Assembly (NCBI GenBank): GCA_003281715.1
Contig: QCBE01000007.1
Span: 1 to 58,800 of the forward strand
Direction: 5' to 3'
Origin: Prochlorococcus sp. AG-347-B23
GTDB taxonomy: Bacteria > Cyanobacteriota > Cyanobacteriia > PCC-6307 > Cyanobiaceae
DNA: 58,800 nt
A model generated the notes under the pieces. That model worked only from the letters and a program-made list of their open reading frames with translations, had not been told where the DNA came from and searched no databases. How positions within the stretch are numbered: position 1 is the stretch's first letter; each line of letters begins with the position of its first letter. The translations under genes were made by a program, and so were the position numbers. Positions 9,165 through 19,431 of this stretch are shown piece by piece.

Positions 9165-10277
9165 ATGGATTTGCTAAAAAGTCCTCTTTATTCAAAATAT
9201 GTTGAATCCAATGCAAAATTAGTGGATTTTGCAGGTTGGGAAATGCCCATATCATTTTCAGGATTAATTAAAGAGCATGAGTCAGTTAGATATTCAGCAG
9301 GATTATTTGATATTTCTCACATGGGTGTGATTTCTATCAAGGGAATCAATCCAAAGGATTATATTCAAAAACTTTTTCCTACTAATTTATACTCCTTTTG
9401 TGAAGGTCAGGGCCTTTATACAGTAATGCTCAATGATAAAGGAGGAATAATAGATGACTTAATAATTTATGACCTTGGTATACAAAAAAATGACATATCA
9501 GAGTTATTGTTAATAGTTAATGCAAGTAGATATGAAGAAGATTTTCAGTGGATAAAAAATAATTTAAATATGTCTGAAATTTCGATAACAAACTTTAAAA
9601 AAGACAACGTACTTTTAGCACTACAGGGAAAAAACTCATTCGGTTTATTTGAAGAATGGATTGAATCTTCGATCTCACATATCCCTAACTTTGGATGCGA
9701 ATATAAAATTTTTGAACATATTTCGCCTAAGGAAAAAATTTTCTTTTCAAAGACAGGCTATACGGGGGAAAATGGTCTAGAAATACTTTTATCTAAAAAA
9801 GCAGCAATTAATTTATGGGATTTCTCAATTTCTAAAAATGTTGCACCTTGTGGTTTAGGAGCTAGAGATACTCTTAGACTTGAAGCAGGCATGCATCTTT
9901 ATGGGCAAGACATAAATGAAGAAACTTCTCCATATGAAGCAGGGTTAGGATGGCTAGTACATCTAGAAAATAATCACGAATTCATTGGCAGAAGAGTTCT
10001 TGAAGAGCAGTCAAGATTAGGCATTCAAAAAAAGTTAGTTGGTCTCTCTATAAAAGGTAAAGCAATAGGAAGAAAAGGGTGCGCAGTGCTTAAAGGTGAT
10101 GAGAATATTGGAACTATCACTAGCGGCAGTTGGTCTCCAACTAAACAACAAGCTATTGCTTTTGCATACATCAATACTTCGCATGCCTTAATAAATAATG
10201 AAGTTGAAATATTAATAAGAGGCAAAAAATTCAACGGGGTTATAACAAAAAGAGCGTTTTATAAAAAGAATTATTAA
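9165..10277 (+). CDS. gcvT: Glycine cleavage system T protein (aminomethyltransferase)
   Basis: This 370-residue folate-dependent enzyme takes the methylamine group from the H-protein lipoyl arm, releasing ammonia and forming 5,10-methylenetetrahydrofolate. Typical segments are seen: [13 protein letters not shown] near residue 20, [11 protein letters not shown] around 45-56, and [20 protein letters not shown] around 230-250, with the invariant Asp in the latter. The C-terminal GcvT domain ends normally. It is the last of the mazG-speE-speB-gcvT run, 50 bp after speB. The P and H proteins are not in the window. Confidence 0.95.
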   Translation: MDLLKSPLYSKYVESNAKLVDFAGWEMPISFSGLIKEHESVRYSAGLFDISHMGVISIKGINPKDYIQKLFPTNLYSFCEGQGLYTVMLNDKGGIIDDLIIYDLGIQKNDISELLLIVNASRYEEDFQWIKNNLNMSEISITNFKKDNVLLALQGKNSFGLFEEWIESSISHIPNFGCEYKIFEHISPKEKIFFSKTGYTGENGLEILLSKKAAINLWDFSISKNVAPCGLGARDTLRLEAGMHLYGQDINEETSPYEAGLGWLVHLENNHEFIGRRVLEEQSRLGIQKKLVGLSIKGKAIGRKGCAVLKGDENIGTITSGSWSPTKQQAIAFAYINTSHALINNEVEILIRGKKFNGVITKRAFYKKNY

Positions 10278-10332
10278 CTAAATTTACCCTTAAAGAATTA
10301 TTATAAGTTATTGATAAATAAACCATACTTAG

Positions 10333-12129
10333 ATGAGAAACAAAATTTGTGAAGAACTCAATAATACAGATATTGGTAAATTAGTTAATTTATGCGGATG
10401 GGTAGATAGAAGAAGAGATCATGGTGGTGTAATTTTTATTGATTTAAGAGACCATAGTGGATTCCTACAAATAACAATTAACCCCGATGATGGTGCAGAT
10501 CTATTTAAACAGGCAGAAACTCTAAGAAATGAAACAGTAATAATGGTCAGCGGAATTATTAATGAAAGGCCCAAAGATTCCATAAATACAAATTTAAGTA
10601 CTGGAGAGTTAGAGCTTAAGGTTAAAGATTTACAAATTCTCAACCAAATTAAAAACAACTTACCTTTTCCAGTATCTATACATGATTATGAAAAAACAAA
10701 AGAGGAACTCAGATTAAAATATAGATACCTTGATTTAAGAAGGGGAAAATTACTAGAAAATTTAAAAACAAGACATAAGATTATTAAAGTTGCTAGAGAA
10801 TTTCTTGATAATTTTGGATTTACAGAAGTAGAGACCCCATTACTTACAAAGTCAACTCCTGAAGGGGCTCGCGATTTTCTTGTTCCTGCACGTCTTTCAA
10901 ATGGAGAATTTTTTGCTTTACCTCAATCCCCACAACTCTTTAAACAACTTTTAATGGTTGGGGGCTTAGATAAGTATTATCAAATCGCAAAATGTTTCCG
11001 TGATGAAGACTTAAGGGCAGATAGACAGCCAGAGTTTACTCAATTAGATATTGAGATGAGCTTTATTAGTGAAGAAGAAATAATTTCTTTTAATGAAAGT
11101 CTCATAAAAAAAATATGGAAAGAAGTGTTAAATATTAATTTTAATAATGCTTTTCCAAGAATGACATGGCAGGCAGCAATGGATAATTACGGCACTGATA
11201 GACCAGATACTAGATATCAAATGTTATTGAAAGATTTAGGAGGAGTATTAGGTAATATTGGATTTAATATTTTCACCAAGGCAATTAAGTCTGGAGGGTA
11301 TATAAAATCCATAACAGTCAAAGGAGGCAATTCAAGTATTAGCAACGTAAGAATTAAACCGGGAGGTGACATCTTCAAAGTAGCTCAAGACGCAGGAGCT
11401 GGTGGTTTAGCCTTTATAAGGGTCAAAGGAGATGAGCTTGAGACTATTGGGGCAATTAAAAATAATTTAAGTGAAGAGCATATAGCTGATATTTTAAAAA
11501 TCACAGAAGCAAAAGATGGAGACTTAATCCTCTTAGGAGCTGGAGATAAACAAATTGTCAATCAGTCATTAGATAGGGTTAGACAATATATCGCAAAAGA
11601 ATTAAATCTCATAGATAAAAGCAAATGGAATTTCTTATGGGTAACTGACTTCCCTATGTTTGAGAGAAATGAAGATGAAAATAGATATGAAGCTTTACAT
11701 CATCCTTTTTGTTCTCCAAAAAATATAAAATCTAAAGATTCTGAAAACTTGAAAAAAGAAATTGAGAGCTCTACAGCAAATGCTTATGACTTAGTTCTTA
11801 ATGGATTGGAGTTAGGAGGTGGCTCTTTACGTATTCATGAGGCGAACTTACAAAGACAGGTTCTGAAAACGGTAGGACTTACTGATAAAGAGATTGATGA
11901 AAAATTTGGATTTTTAATAGAAGCCTTAGAAATGGGGGCTCCTCCTCATGGTGGAATAGCATTTGGATTGGATCGTATTACCATGCTCATCATTGGTGCA
12001 GATTCAATCAGAGAAACCATTGCGTTTCCAAAAAATCAACAAGCAAAATGTCTTCTCACAAATGCGCCTTCCAATGTCTCTGAATCACAATTAAAAGAAT
12101 TAGATATTGAAATAACAATTGATGAATAA
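10333..12129 (+). CDS. aspS: Aspartyl-tRNA synthetase
   Basis: This class II synthetase of 598 residues charges aspartate onto tRNA-Asp, and in cyanobacteria often also onto tRNA-Asn. The N-terminal OB fold ([19 protein letters not shown]) binds the anticodon. Class II motif 2 is [16 protein letters not shown] at about residues 219-234, and motif 3 is [13 protein letters not shown] near residue 545. A GAD-type insertion lies between motifs 2 and 3 (about 290-430), as in bacterial AspRS, and the total length agrees with that type. It is preceded by a 55 bp spacer with no clear Shine-Dalgarno sequence. Confidence 0.96.
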   Translation: MRNKICEELNNTDIGKLVNLCGWVDRRRDHGGVIFIDLRDHSGFLQITINPDDGADLFKQAETLRNETVIMVSGIINERPKDSINTNLSTGELELKVKDLQILNQIKNNLPFPVSIHDYEKTKEELRLKYRYLDLRRGKLLENLKTRHKIIKVAREFLDNFGFTEVETPLLTKSTPEGARDFLVPARLSNGEFFALPQSPQLFKQLLMVGGLDKYYQIAKCFRDEDLRADRQPEFTQLDIEMSFISEEEIISFNESLIKKIWKEVLNINFNNAFPRMTWQAAMDNYGTDRPDTRYQMLLKDLGGVLGNIGFNIFTKAIKSGGYIKSITVKGGNSSISNVRIKPGGDIFKVAQDAGAGGLAFIRVKGDELETIGAIKNNLSEEHIADILKITEAKDGDLILLGAGDKQIVNQSLDRVRQYIAKELNLIDKSKWNFLWVTDFPMFERNEDENRYEALHHPFCSPKNIKSKDSENLKKEIESSTANAYDLVLNGLELGGGSLRIHEANLQRQVLKTVGLTDKEIDEKFGFLIEALEMGAPPHGGIAFGLDRITMLIIGADSIRETIAFPKNQQAKCLLTNAPSNVSESQLKELDIEITIDE

Positions 12130-12174
12130 GAATATATATGGATGTTCTAAAAGTTTTTTGTTTAAATAAAATAT

Positions 12175-12181
12175 AAGGAGG
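12175..12181 (+). promoter_or_regulatory. Displaced Shine-Dalgarno-like AAGGAGG before pyrG
   Basis: A perfect AAGGAGG match lies 23 nt upstream of the pyrG ATG. It overlaps the stop of a 12-codon reading frame (ATG 12139 to TAA 12177), and a minimal GTG-CTT-AAT-TAA frame follows 2 nt later. Whether any of these is translated is unknown. Confidence 0.3.
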
Positions 12182-12204
12182 CTGTGCTTAATTAAAAATA
12201 TTTA

Positions 12205-13815
12205 ATGTCAAAATTTGTATTTGTCACCGGAGGAGTAGTTTCTAGCATTGGCAAAGGGATTGTAGCTGCAAGCTTAGGAAGATTATTAAAATCTAGAGGA
12301 TATAGTGTTTCAATATTAAAACTAGATCCATATCTAAATGTTGATCCAGGAACAATGAGCCCTTTTCAACATGGAGAAGTATTTGTAACCGAAGATGGGG
12401 CTGAAACCGATCTAGATTTAGGTCACTATGAAAGATTTACTGATACTGCAATGACTAGGTTAAATAGTGTGACTACGGGATCTATTTATCAAGCAGTTAT
12501 TAATAAAGAAAGAAGAGGCAATTATAACGGTGGAACTGTGCAAGTAATACCTCACATAACGGGAGAAATTAGAGAAAGGATTCATAGAGTAGCCGCTAAC
12601 AGCAATGCAGATATTATTATTACTGAAATTGGTGGAACAGTTGGTGATATTGAATCTCTACCTTTTTTAGAGGCAATAAGAGAATTCAAAAATGATGTCA
12701 ATAGGAACGATGTTGCATACATACACGTAACATTACTTCCTTACATCAAAACCTCTGGCGAAATAAAAACTAAACCAACACAACATTCAGTGAAAGAATT
12801 AAGATCAATTGGAATTCAGCCAGATTTACTTGTATGCCGAAGTGATAAATCTATCAATGAAGCTCTTAAAAAAAAGCTTAGTGGTTTTTGCGGTGTAAAT
12901 ATCAACTCTGTAATTGAAGCTTTAGACGCAGACAGTATATATTCTGTACCTCTTTCTTTAAAAAAAGAAGGTTTATGCAAAGAAACCTTGAAGTACTTAG
13001 ACCTTGAAGATAAAAAATGTGATTTGAAAAATTGGGAGCAACTAATACACAACCTAAGAAATCCTGGAGATCCAATAAAAGTTGCACTTGTAGGCAAATA
13101 TATTGAACTTGGAGATGCATATTTATCCGTTGTTGAAGCTTTGAGACATGCATGCATTGAACAAAGGGCTTTATTAGATTTACATTGGGTAAGTGCTGAA
13201 ATGATAGAAAAAAATTCAGCAGAAACTTACTTAAATGAAGTTGATGCAATTGTCGTACCCGGGGGATTTGGCAATAGAGGAGTAAATGGAAAAATTTCGG
13301 CTATAAAATTCGCAAGAGAAAATAAAATTCCCTTTTTAGGTTTGTGCCTTGGCATGCAATGTGCAGTTATAGAATGGGCAAGGAATGTAGCTAATCTTCC
13401 AGATGCATCTAGTTCAGAACTAGACCCAAACACCCCAAATCCAGTGATACATTTATTACCAGAACAGGAAGATGTAGTTGATTTAGGTGGGACAATGAGA
13501 CTTGGAGTTTATCCATGTAGACTGACAAAAAATACAACTGGAAAAAACTTATATGATGAGGATGTTATTTATGAGAGACATCGGCATAGATACGAATTTA
13601 ATAATTACTACAAACAAAGTTTTTTAGATTCTGGATACAAAATTAGTGGTACATCACCAGATGGCAGATTAGTTGAGTTAATTGAATTAGAAAATCATCC
13701 ATACTTCTTAGCCTGTCAATATCATCCTGAGTTTTTATCAAGACCTGGCAAACCTCATCCTTTATTTAAAGGATTAATAAAAGCCTCTCAAGATAAGTTA
13801 AATCAATCAAATTAA
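12205..13815 (+). CDS. pyrG: CTP synthase
   Basis: This 536-residue enzyme aminates UTP to CTP with ATP and glutamine. The N-terminal amidoligase domain starts with [17 protein letters not shown] (P-loop, residues 3-19). The C-terminal glutaminase domain carries the triad Cys381 (GLCLGMQC), His507 and Glu509 (YHPEF). Length is standard. An AAGGAGG at 12175-12181 lies 23 nt before the ATG, too far for a normal ribosome site, and an in-frame stop at 12193-12195 rules out an upstream start. Confidence 0.97.
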   Translation: MSKFVFVTGGVVSSIGKGIVAASLGRLLKSRGYSVSILKLDPYLNVDPGTMSPFQHGEVFVTEDGAETDLDLGHYERFTDTAMTRLNSVTTGSIYQAVINKERRGNYNGGTVQVIPHITGEIRERIHRVAANSNADIIITEIGGTVGDIESLPFLEAIREFKNDVNRNDVAYIHVTLLPYIKTSGEIKTKPTQHSVKELRSIGIQPDLLVCRSDKSINEALKKKLSGFCGVNINSVIEALDADSIYSVPLSLKKEGLCKETLKYLDLEDKKCDLKNWEQLIHNLRNPGDPIKVALVGKYIELGDAYLSVVEALRHACIEQRALLDLHWVSAEMIEKNSAETYLNEVDAIVVPGGFGNRGVNGKISAIKFARENKIPFLGLCLGMQCAVIEWARNVANLPDASSSELDPNTPNPVIHLLPEQEDVVDLGGTMRLGVYPCRLTKNTTGKNLYDEDVIYERHRHRYEFNNYYKQSFLDSGYKISGTSPDGRLVELIELENHPYFLACQYHPEFLSRPGKPHPLFKGLIKASQDKLNQSN

Positions 13816-13833
13816 TATTCTTTATTTTTTTGA

Positions 13834-14511
13834 ATGAAAATGACAAATTTTTTACCCTTAGTCGAACAATTTCATTCATTGCAAGGTGAAGGTTATCACG
13901 CTGGAAAAAGTGCTTTTTTTGTAAGATTAGCCGGATGCAAAGTTGGATGTTCGTGGTGCGATACCAAGAATTCATGGGACGAGAAAAAACACCCTTCTAT
14001 ATCAATTGAAAAAATAATAGATCGCATAAAAATTGCCAGAAAAAAAGGAGCATCTTTTTGCGTTATTACAGGTGGAGAACCTTTACAACATAACTTGGAT
14101 AATTTTTGCAAAGCTATAAAAAAAATGACAATGGAAGAAGAACAAAAGCCAATGAAGATTCATATTGAGACAAGTGGAGTTAATTCGATATCAGGAAGCT
14201 ATGACTGGATTACTTTATCTCCTAAAAGACACTCACCTCCAAAAAATTATTTTTTAAAAAACTGTAATGAGATCAAAATAATCATAAATGAAATAGAAGA
14301 TATTGAATTTGCTATTCAAATAAAAAAAGAAACTTTAAAACAATATCAACTCTCTAAAAGCGAAGATGGCTTAAAAAAAGAAGATAAAATTTTTTATTTA
14401 CAGCCAGCATGGAACAATGCGAATGGTTTTTCTCTTGCTATTGATTTCGTAAAAAATAACCCCGATTGGAAATTGAGCCTTCAAACTCACAAATACTTAA
14501 AAATTAATTGA
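13834..14511 (+). CDS. queE: 7-carboxy-7-deazaguanine synthase
   Basis: This 225-residue radical SAM enzyme rearranges 6-carboxy-tetrahydropterin to 7-carboxy-7-deazaguanine, the committed ring contraction in queuosine synthesis. The cluster-binding cysteines are C35, C39 and C42 in AGCKVGCSWCD, the CxxxCxxC spacing of the superfamily. Also visible are the substrate motif HSLQGEGYHAGK just before them and FCVITGGEPLQH about 35 residues later. ATG 13834 and ATG 13840 are both possible starts. It is followed 6 bp later by queC, the next step of the pathway. Confidence 0.94.
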   Translation: MKMTNFLPLVEQFHSLQGEGYHAGKSAFFVRLAGCKVGCSWCDTKNSWDEKKHPSISIEKIIDRIKIARKKGASFCVITGGEPLQHNLDNFCKAIKKMTMEEEQKPMKIHIETSGVNSISGSYDWITLSPKRHSPPKNYFLKNCNEIKIIINEIEDIEFAIQIKKETLKQYQLSKSEDGLKKEDKIFYLQPAWNNANGFSLAIDFVKNNPDWKLSLQTHKYLKIN

Positions 14512-14517
14512 AATAAT

Positions 14518-15192
14518 ATGACTCTTAAAAATAAATCGATAGTAGTTTTATTATCTGGAGGTTTAGATTCTTCTACAGTTACTGGTATCGCCAAAAAATC
14601 CGAAGCTAAAATTTTTGGCCTTTCATTTGACTACGGTCAACGTCATAAAAAAGAATTAAATTCTGCATCAATAATTGCAAAACACTTTGATATCGACGAA
14701 TTTAAAATCATTAAGCTTGACTTATCTTTATGGGGAGGCTCGTCATTAACTGATACTCAAAAAAATATTCCAATAGAAGGAGTACAAACTAATAAAATTC
14801 CTAATACTTATGTTCCTGGGAGAAATACTATATTTATTTCCGTTGCACTAAGTTATGCCGAAGCAATAGATGCTGATTTTATAGGATTAGGAGTTAATGC
14901 ACTAGATTATTCTGGTTATCCAGATTGCAGACCTGACTACATTAAAAAATTTCAAGAGTTAGCAGATTTAGCAAATAAAAGAGGAAGAGAAAATAATCCA
15001 ATAAAACTTTGGACACCACTATTAGATTTAAATAAAGAGGAAATTATTAAATTAGCTTTTGATAATCATGTCCCTTTAGATAAAACATGGAGTTGTTATT
15101 CGGGTAATTCAAAACCATGCGGTAAGTGTGATAGCTGCAGAATTAGAAATGCTGCTTATAAAAAATGGCTTAATAACAATAATAAAAAATGA
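14518..15192 (+). CDS. queC: 7-cyano-7-deazaguanine synthase
   Basis: This 224-residue ATP-dependent enzyme converts 7-carboxy-7-deazaguanine to the nitrile preQ0 using ammonia. The PP-loop LLSGGLDSST is at residues 11-20. The zinc site consists of Cys193, Cys201, Cys204 and Cys207 (SCYSGNSKPCGKCDSC). A VPGRNTIFISVALSYAEA segment also matches the family. It lies between queE and pabB; the pabB ATG overlaps its stop by 4 bp, so the queuosine and folate genes are probably co-transcribed. Confidence 0.95.
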   Translation: MTLKNKSIVVLLSGGLDSSTVTGIAKKSEAKIFGLSFDYGQRHKKELNSASIIAKHFDIDEFKIIKLDLSLWGGSSLTDTQKNIPIEGVQTNKIPNTYVPGRNTIFISVALSYAEAIDADFIGLGVNALDYSGYPDCRPDYIKKFQELADLANKRGRENNPIKLWTPLLDLNKEEIIKLAFDNHVPLDKTWSCYSGNSKPCGKCDSCRIRNAAYKKWLNNNNKK

Positions 15193-16502
15193 AAATAAAA
15201 AAAATAATTCTAGAAAAATGGATAGATCCAGCACTGATTACGTATCATCTAACAAAAAAATTTGGAGATAAAGGATTAGCTTGGCTAGACAGCGATGGCA
15301 AAGAAAATGGGGAATGGTCAATAATAGGAATTAAACCTAAAAAAATAATCCAATCAAGAGATATCAATAACTTAGACAAAGCTAATAATCCATTTAACAA
15401 TTTAAGAAATATTGAAAAAGGATTTTGGATCGGATGGCTAAGTTATGAAGCTGGAGTTTACATAGAACCAAAAAACCCATGGGAAAAATCAAATATGGCA
15501 ACTTTATGGATTGCATCATATGATCCAATCATTAAATGTAATCTAATAAAAAAAGAAATAATTATCGAAGGCACAAACTCATCTAAACTGATGAATTATA
15601 AAAATATAATCAACAATATAAAAAATATCGAAGAAGAAAATATTATTAAAACAAAGTTGAATTTTGATTTTTCAAAAATAAATTTGGACGAAATGGCTGA
15701 AAAATTTCAGAAAAATATTTTAAAATTGAAGAAATTAATTTCCTTAGGAGATATATTTCAAGCAAACCTAACAACTAAATGCGAAATTGAATCTTCCAAA
15801 AACTATAATCCTCTAGATATTTATTTGAAAATAAGAAGGAAATTAAGAGCTCCCTTTGGAGGAATAATAATAAATAATAATTATAAAGAGGCTGTATTAT
15901 CTACCTCGCCAGAAAGATTTTTAAAAATAGATAATAAAAATTTTGTAGAATCAAGACCTATCAAAGGAACTAGATCCAGAGATAAAGATTTAAATCAAGA
16001 CGCACTTAATGCTATCGATTTAATAACTAACGAGAAAGATAGAGCCGAAAATATTATGATTGTTGACCTAATAAGAAATGATTTAAGTAAAGTTTGCGAA
16101 ACAGGAAGTATTATGGTGCCAGAAATATTAAAACTTGAAAGTTTCTTAAAAGTTCATCATCTAACTTCAGTAATCAGAGGCAAATTAAAAAAAGACACGA
16201 ACTGGATTGATTTACTAAAAGCTTGTTGGCCTGGGGGCTCTATAACTGGAGCACCTAAATTAAGATCATGCCAGAGACTTTTTGAATTAGAAAAATGTGA
16301 ACGCGGACCATACTGTGGCTCATTTTTGAAGCTTGACTGGAATGGAGAGTTTGACAGCAATATACTAATAAGATCATTTTTAATTAAAGACAAAAAAATC
16401 AATATATATGCTGGTTGCGGAATAGTTATTGACTCAGACCCGGAGGAGGAAACTGATGAACTAAAGTGGAAACTTTTACCATTAATTGATTCACTAAAAT
16501 GA
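15189..16502 (+). CDS. pabB: Aminodeoxychorismate synthase component I
   Basis: This 437-residue chorismate-utilising enzyme makes 4-amino-4-deoxychorismate for folate synthesis. The key feature is PIKGT with Lys259. In PabB this lysine is the nucleophile, whereas anthranilate synthase TrpE has PIAGT, so PabB is preferred over TrpE. Other family motifs are DLIRNDLSKVCETGSI, GGSITGAPKLRSCQ and YAGCGIVIDSDPEEE. Its 3' end overlaps the following aminotransferase-like gene, probably PabC, by 4 bp. The glutaminase partner PabA is not in the window. Confidence 0.92.
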   Translation: MKIKKIILEKWIDPALITYHLTKKFGDKGLAWLDSDGKENGEWSIIGIKPKKIIQSRDINNLDKANNPFNNLRNIEKGFWIGWLSYEAGVYIEPKNPWEKSNMATLWIASYDPIIKCNLIKKEIIIEGTNSSKLMNYKNIINNIKNIEEENIIKTKLNFDFSKINLDEMAEKFQKNILKLKKLISLGDIFQANLTTKCEIESSKNYNPLDIYLKIRRKLRAPFGGIIINNNYKEAVLSTSPERFLKIDNKNFVESRPIKGTRSRDKDLNQDALNAIDLITNEKDRAENIMIVDLIRNDLSKVCETGSIMVPEILKLESFLKVHHLTSVIRGKLKKDTNWIDLLKACWPGGSITGAPKLRSCQRLFELEKCERGPYCGSFLKLDWNGEFDSNILIRSFLIKDKKINIYAGCGIVIDSDPEEETDELKWKLLPLIDSLK

Positions 16503-17326
16503 TTGAAACATTAGGCTGGCACAAGGATCAATGGTTGGATATTGATAGAATATTTATTGCTGCTGATAATAGAGGATTAAAATTTGCAGATGGTATATTT
16601 GAAACCATTTTGATAAAAGAAAACAAACCTATTCTTTTTGATGAACATCTGAAAAGATTAGAAAAAAGTAGCAAGATTTTAAATATTAACCTCAAAATAA
16701 ATAAATTAACTTTGAAACAACTTATTCACGATGGAATAAAAAAGTTATCGCTTAAAAAAGATCAATTTGCTTCAGTAAGAATAAACTATAGTCGAGGAAC
16801 TAATGAAGGTCGAACATTAAGAATTGATAGCACTTTAGAGACAAAAAATTTGGACAATTTATGGCTTGAGTTTTATAGAATCAAACCAAATTTTAATCCG
16901 ATAAACGTTTGCATTAGTCAAACGGAAAAAATAAATGAATTCAGTCTTATAAGTAAATGCAAAACATTTTCATATAATCAGGCAATACAAGTTTTGACAG
17001 AAGCTAATGAAAAATCATTTGATGATTCTATCCTTTTGAATACCTCAGGTGAACTTTGTTGTGGAAGTACATTTAATCTTCTAATTAAAAGAAATAATCA
17101 ATGGATAACTCCTAGAAAAGAGAGCGGCTGTTTAGAGGGGATTATGGTTTCTCAAGCTTTAAAATTGAAAATTGTAAAAGAAGAATTAATTCCTCCAGAA
17201 TTTCAAAATGATGACATAATAGTTGCAATTAATAGCTTATCTTGCAGACAAATTTATCAAGTTGATGATTTAAAGCTTAAACCTAAATTCGATCCAATTT
17301 ACTTTTGGGATTTATTATATAGTTGA
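16499..17326 (+). CDS. pabC: Class IV aminotransferase, probable aminodeoxychorismate lyase
   Basis: This 275-residue PLP-dependent fold-type IV protein probably releases pyruvate from aminodeoxychorismate to give p-aminobenzoate. It shows the family pattern NRGLKFADGIFETI at about residues 23-36, a KCKTFSYNQAIQVL segment near 158-171 with the likely PLP lysine, and ELCCGSTFNLLIK. The sequence is divergent, and branched-chain or D-amino acid aminotransferase activity cannot be excluded. The 4 bp overlap with pabB favours PabC. Its last 28 bp overlap the 3' end of convergent cobA. Confidence 0.82.
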   Translation: MIETLGWHKDQWLDIDRIFIAADNRGLKFADGIFETILIKENKPILFDEHLKRLEKSSKILNINLKINKLTLKQLIHDGIKKLSLKKDQFASVRINYSRGTNEGRTLRIDSTLETKNLDNLWLEFYRIKPNFNPINVCISQTEKINEFSLISKCKTFSYNQAIQVLTEANEKSFDDSILLNTSGELCCGSTFNLLIKRNNQWITPRKESGCLEGIMVSQALKLKIVKEELIPPEFQNDDIIVAINSLSCRQIYQVDDLKLKPKFDPIYFWDLLYS

Positions 17327-18114
17327 ACTTTATTAATATCTGGTAAATAGACATCAGATACTTTAGTTATATTGTTATTAACCTTAAATTCAACAATTTT
17401 TCCAATAATGATAATTGATGGAGCTAAAAATTCTTTATCTTTGATTTTATCTGGAAGATTATCTAATTTATCTATAAAACATTTTTGATTTTTTAAAGTA
17501 GCTTCTTGAATAACAGCGCATTTAGTACTCTTATCTAAACCACCTAGAATTAATTCTTCCACAATAAATTCAATATTTTTTATACCCATAAAAATTACTA
17601 AGCTATCTGATGATTTAGCTAAATCTCTCCAATTCACTGTCCTTTTTTCCTTATCTACACGCTCATGCCCAGTGACGAAAGTTACGGAACTCGCAGCATC
17701 TCTATGGGTTAGTGGAATACCAAAATATGTAGGGGCAGCTATTCCAGAAGTAATACCAGGAACTATTTCAACTGAAATTCCATTTTTTTCTAAAATCGAT
17801 ACCTCTTCACCACCTCTAGAAAAAACGAATGGGTCTCCCCCTTTAAGCCTTACAACATTTTTGCCTTCTTTTGCCAATTTCAAAATAAGAGCATTAGTTT
17901 CATTCTGAGGTACAGAACACTTTCCAGCTCTTTTACCTACATGGAAAATTTCTGTATGTTTTCCTGCCTCTTTTGTTATTTCATCCGGGATCAAAGCATC
18001 ATGTACTAATGCATCACAATTTTTTATTAGGCGTAAAGCTTTTAGAGTTAGAAGCTCCGGGTCACCAGGACCTGCTCCAACTAAATAAACAATGCCGGGC
18101 ACAATAATATCCAT
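17299..18114 (-). CDS. cobA: Uroporphyrinogen-III C-methyltransferase
   Basis: This roughly 271-residue SAM-dependent enzyme methylates uroporphyrinogen III twice to give precorrin-2, the branch point towards siroheme and cobalamin. Family motifs are present: YLVGAGPGDPELLTLKA at the N-terminus, RLKGGDPFVFSRGGEE around residues 85-100, and GIPLTHRDAASSVTFVTGH. A TTG at 18120 is in frame, but ATG at 18114 is preferred. It has no fused oxidase/ferrochelatase (CysG) domain. Its tail overlaps pabC by 28 bp in the convergent orientation. Confidence 0.93.
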   Translation of the reverse strand: MDIIVPGIVYLVGAGPGDPELLTLKALRLIKNCDALVHDALIPDEITKEAGKHTEIFHVGKRAGKCSVPQNETNALILKLAKEGKNVVRLKGGDPFVFSRGGEEVSILEKNGISVEIVPGITSGIAAPTYFGIPLTHRDAASSVTFVTGHERVDKEKRTVNWRDLAKSSDSLVIFMGIKNIEFIVEELILGGLDKSTKCAVIQEATLKNQKCFIDKLDNLPDKIKDKEFLAPSIIIIGKIVEFKVNNNITKVSDVYLPDINKVQLYNKSQK

Positions 18115-18138
18115 TAACAAGTATGGTAGTAGAAGTTA

Positions 18139-19431
18139 ATGATAATGAAGATTAATATTGTGAAAGAAAGTTTATTAAAACCAAATAAAAAATTTACTCT
18201 CCTTAGTGCCTTTATCACTCTTCTAAATGATCGTTTAAGTGAAAGCATACTACTACCTATATTACCCTCCTTTGTTTTACTTTTTGATTCTCAAGCAAGT
18301 ACATATGGTTTATTATCATGCACTTACCAATTAGCTCAATTTACAGCTTCTCCTTTTATAGGACTTATGAGCGATAGATATGGAAGAAGACCTGTCACTC
18401 TTTTTTGTATTACTGGTTCAGTCATAGGAATATCAATATTATCTTTTACGGTTCTATTTAATTGGTCAAATTCAATAGCCTCTATCCCTTTATTTTTATT
18501 ATTTTTAGCAAGATTAATTGACGGTTTAAGTGGGGGAACTGCAGCTACTGCAACAACAATTCTTGCAGATATTTCAAGCCCTGAAAAAAGAGCAAAAACA
18601 TTTGGACTTATTGGTGTAGCTTTTGGTTTAAGTTTTTTCTTAGGTAATATTTTTGTTGTTATTTTTGCCAAAAATACAAATAATAATTTTATTATTCCAG
18701 TTTTGATAGCCTCAATCATTCCAATAATAAATTTCCTCCTTGTATTTTTTTACTTACCGGAAACCAAGCCTAATAGTGACTCAAATAAATCAAAACCTTT
18801 TATAAAAAACCCTTTAAAAAACCTATTTACAGTTTTCAAAGAAGAAAAGATTAAAAAATTATCATTAGCTTTTTTTATTTACTTTATTGCTTTTACTGGA
18901 TTGACCAATATACTTATATTCTTCCTTCAAGAATCTTTAAACTGGACGACAAAAGCATCAAGTGGAACTCTTGTTGTAGTAGGAATAATTGCAATTATCG
19001 TTCAGGGAGGACTAATTGGGCCTCTTGTAAAACAATTTGGAGAAATGCGATTAACACTTATCGGATCAGGCTTCATTCTTGTAGCATGTGCTCTTTTAAT
19101 AACTGCTCCAAAAGAAAATGCGACAATTAATATTTATTCAGCTGTATCATTTTTAGCCGTTGGGGCAGGATTAATTACGCCCACCTTAAGAGCACTAATA
19201 TCAAAGAAATTAGACATTGATAAACAAGGATCAATTTTAAGTAATCTTCAAGGTCTACAGAGTCTTGGGGGGGTTTTAGGAATTGCAATGGCAGGAAGGG
19301 TTTATGATAGTTTTGGTCCTAAATCTCCTTTTATAGCTGGTTCCGTTATCTTGCTTTTCATGATATACCTTATTGCAGAGGGTAAAAGTAATAATTCTTT
19401 TAATAATCAAAAATCAAAAGTATTGAAATGA
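18139..19431 (+). CDS. MFS transporter
   Basis: This 430-residue protein has about twelve hydrophobic segments and the major-facilitator loop GLMSDRYGRRPV between segments 2 and 3 (about residues 75-86). The N-terminal region resembles the DHA1 drug/proton antiporter group, including TetA-like proteins, with ARLIDGLSGGTAAT in helix 4. The substrate cannot be told. It may export a small molecule from the cytoplasm. The start could be 18139 or the ATG two codons later. Its stop overlaps the ppk start by 4 bp. Confidence 0.85.
   Translation: MIMKINIVKESLLKPNKKFTLLSAFITLLNDRLSESILLPILPSFVLLFDSQASTYGLLSCTYQLAQFTASPFIGLMSDRYGRRPVTLFCITGSVIGISILSFTVLFNWSNSIASIPLFLLFLARLIDGLSGGTAATATTILADISSPEKRAKTFGLIGVAFGLSFFLGNIFVVIFAKNTNNNFIIPVLIASIIPIINFLLVFFYLPETKPNSDSNKSKPFIKNPLKNLFTVFKEEKIKKLSLAFFIYFIAFTGLTNILIFFLQESLNWTTKASSGTLVVVGIIAIIVQGGLIGPLVKQFGEMRLTLIGSGFILVACALLITAPKENATINIYSAVSFLAVGAGLITPTLRALISKKLDIDKQGSILSNLQGLQSLGGVLGIAMAGRVYDSFGPKSPFIAGSVILLFMIYLIAEGKSNNSFNNQKSKVLK

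Noticed and set aside
12816..13249. Two overlapping minus-strand ORFs of 113 and 115 aa
   Set aside because: Both are antisense to the well-conserved pyrG and have no recognisable domain.
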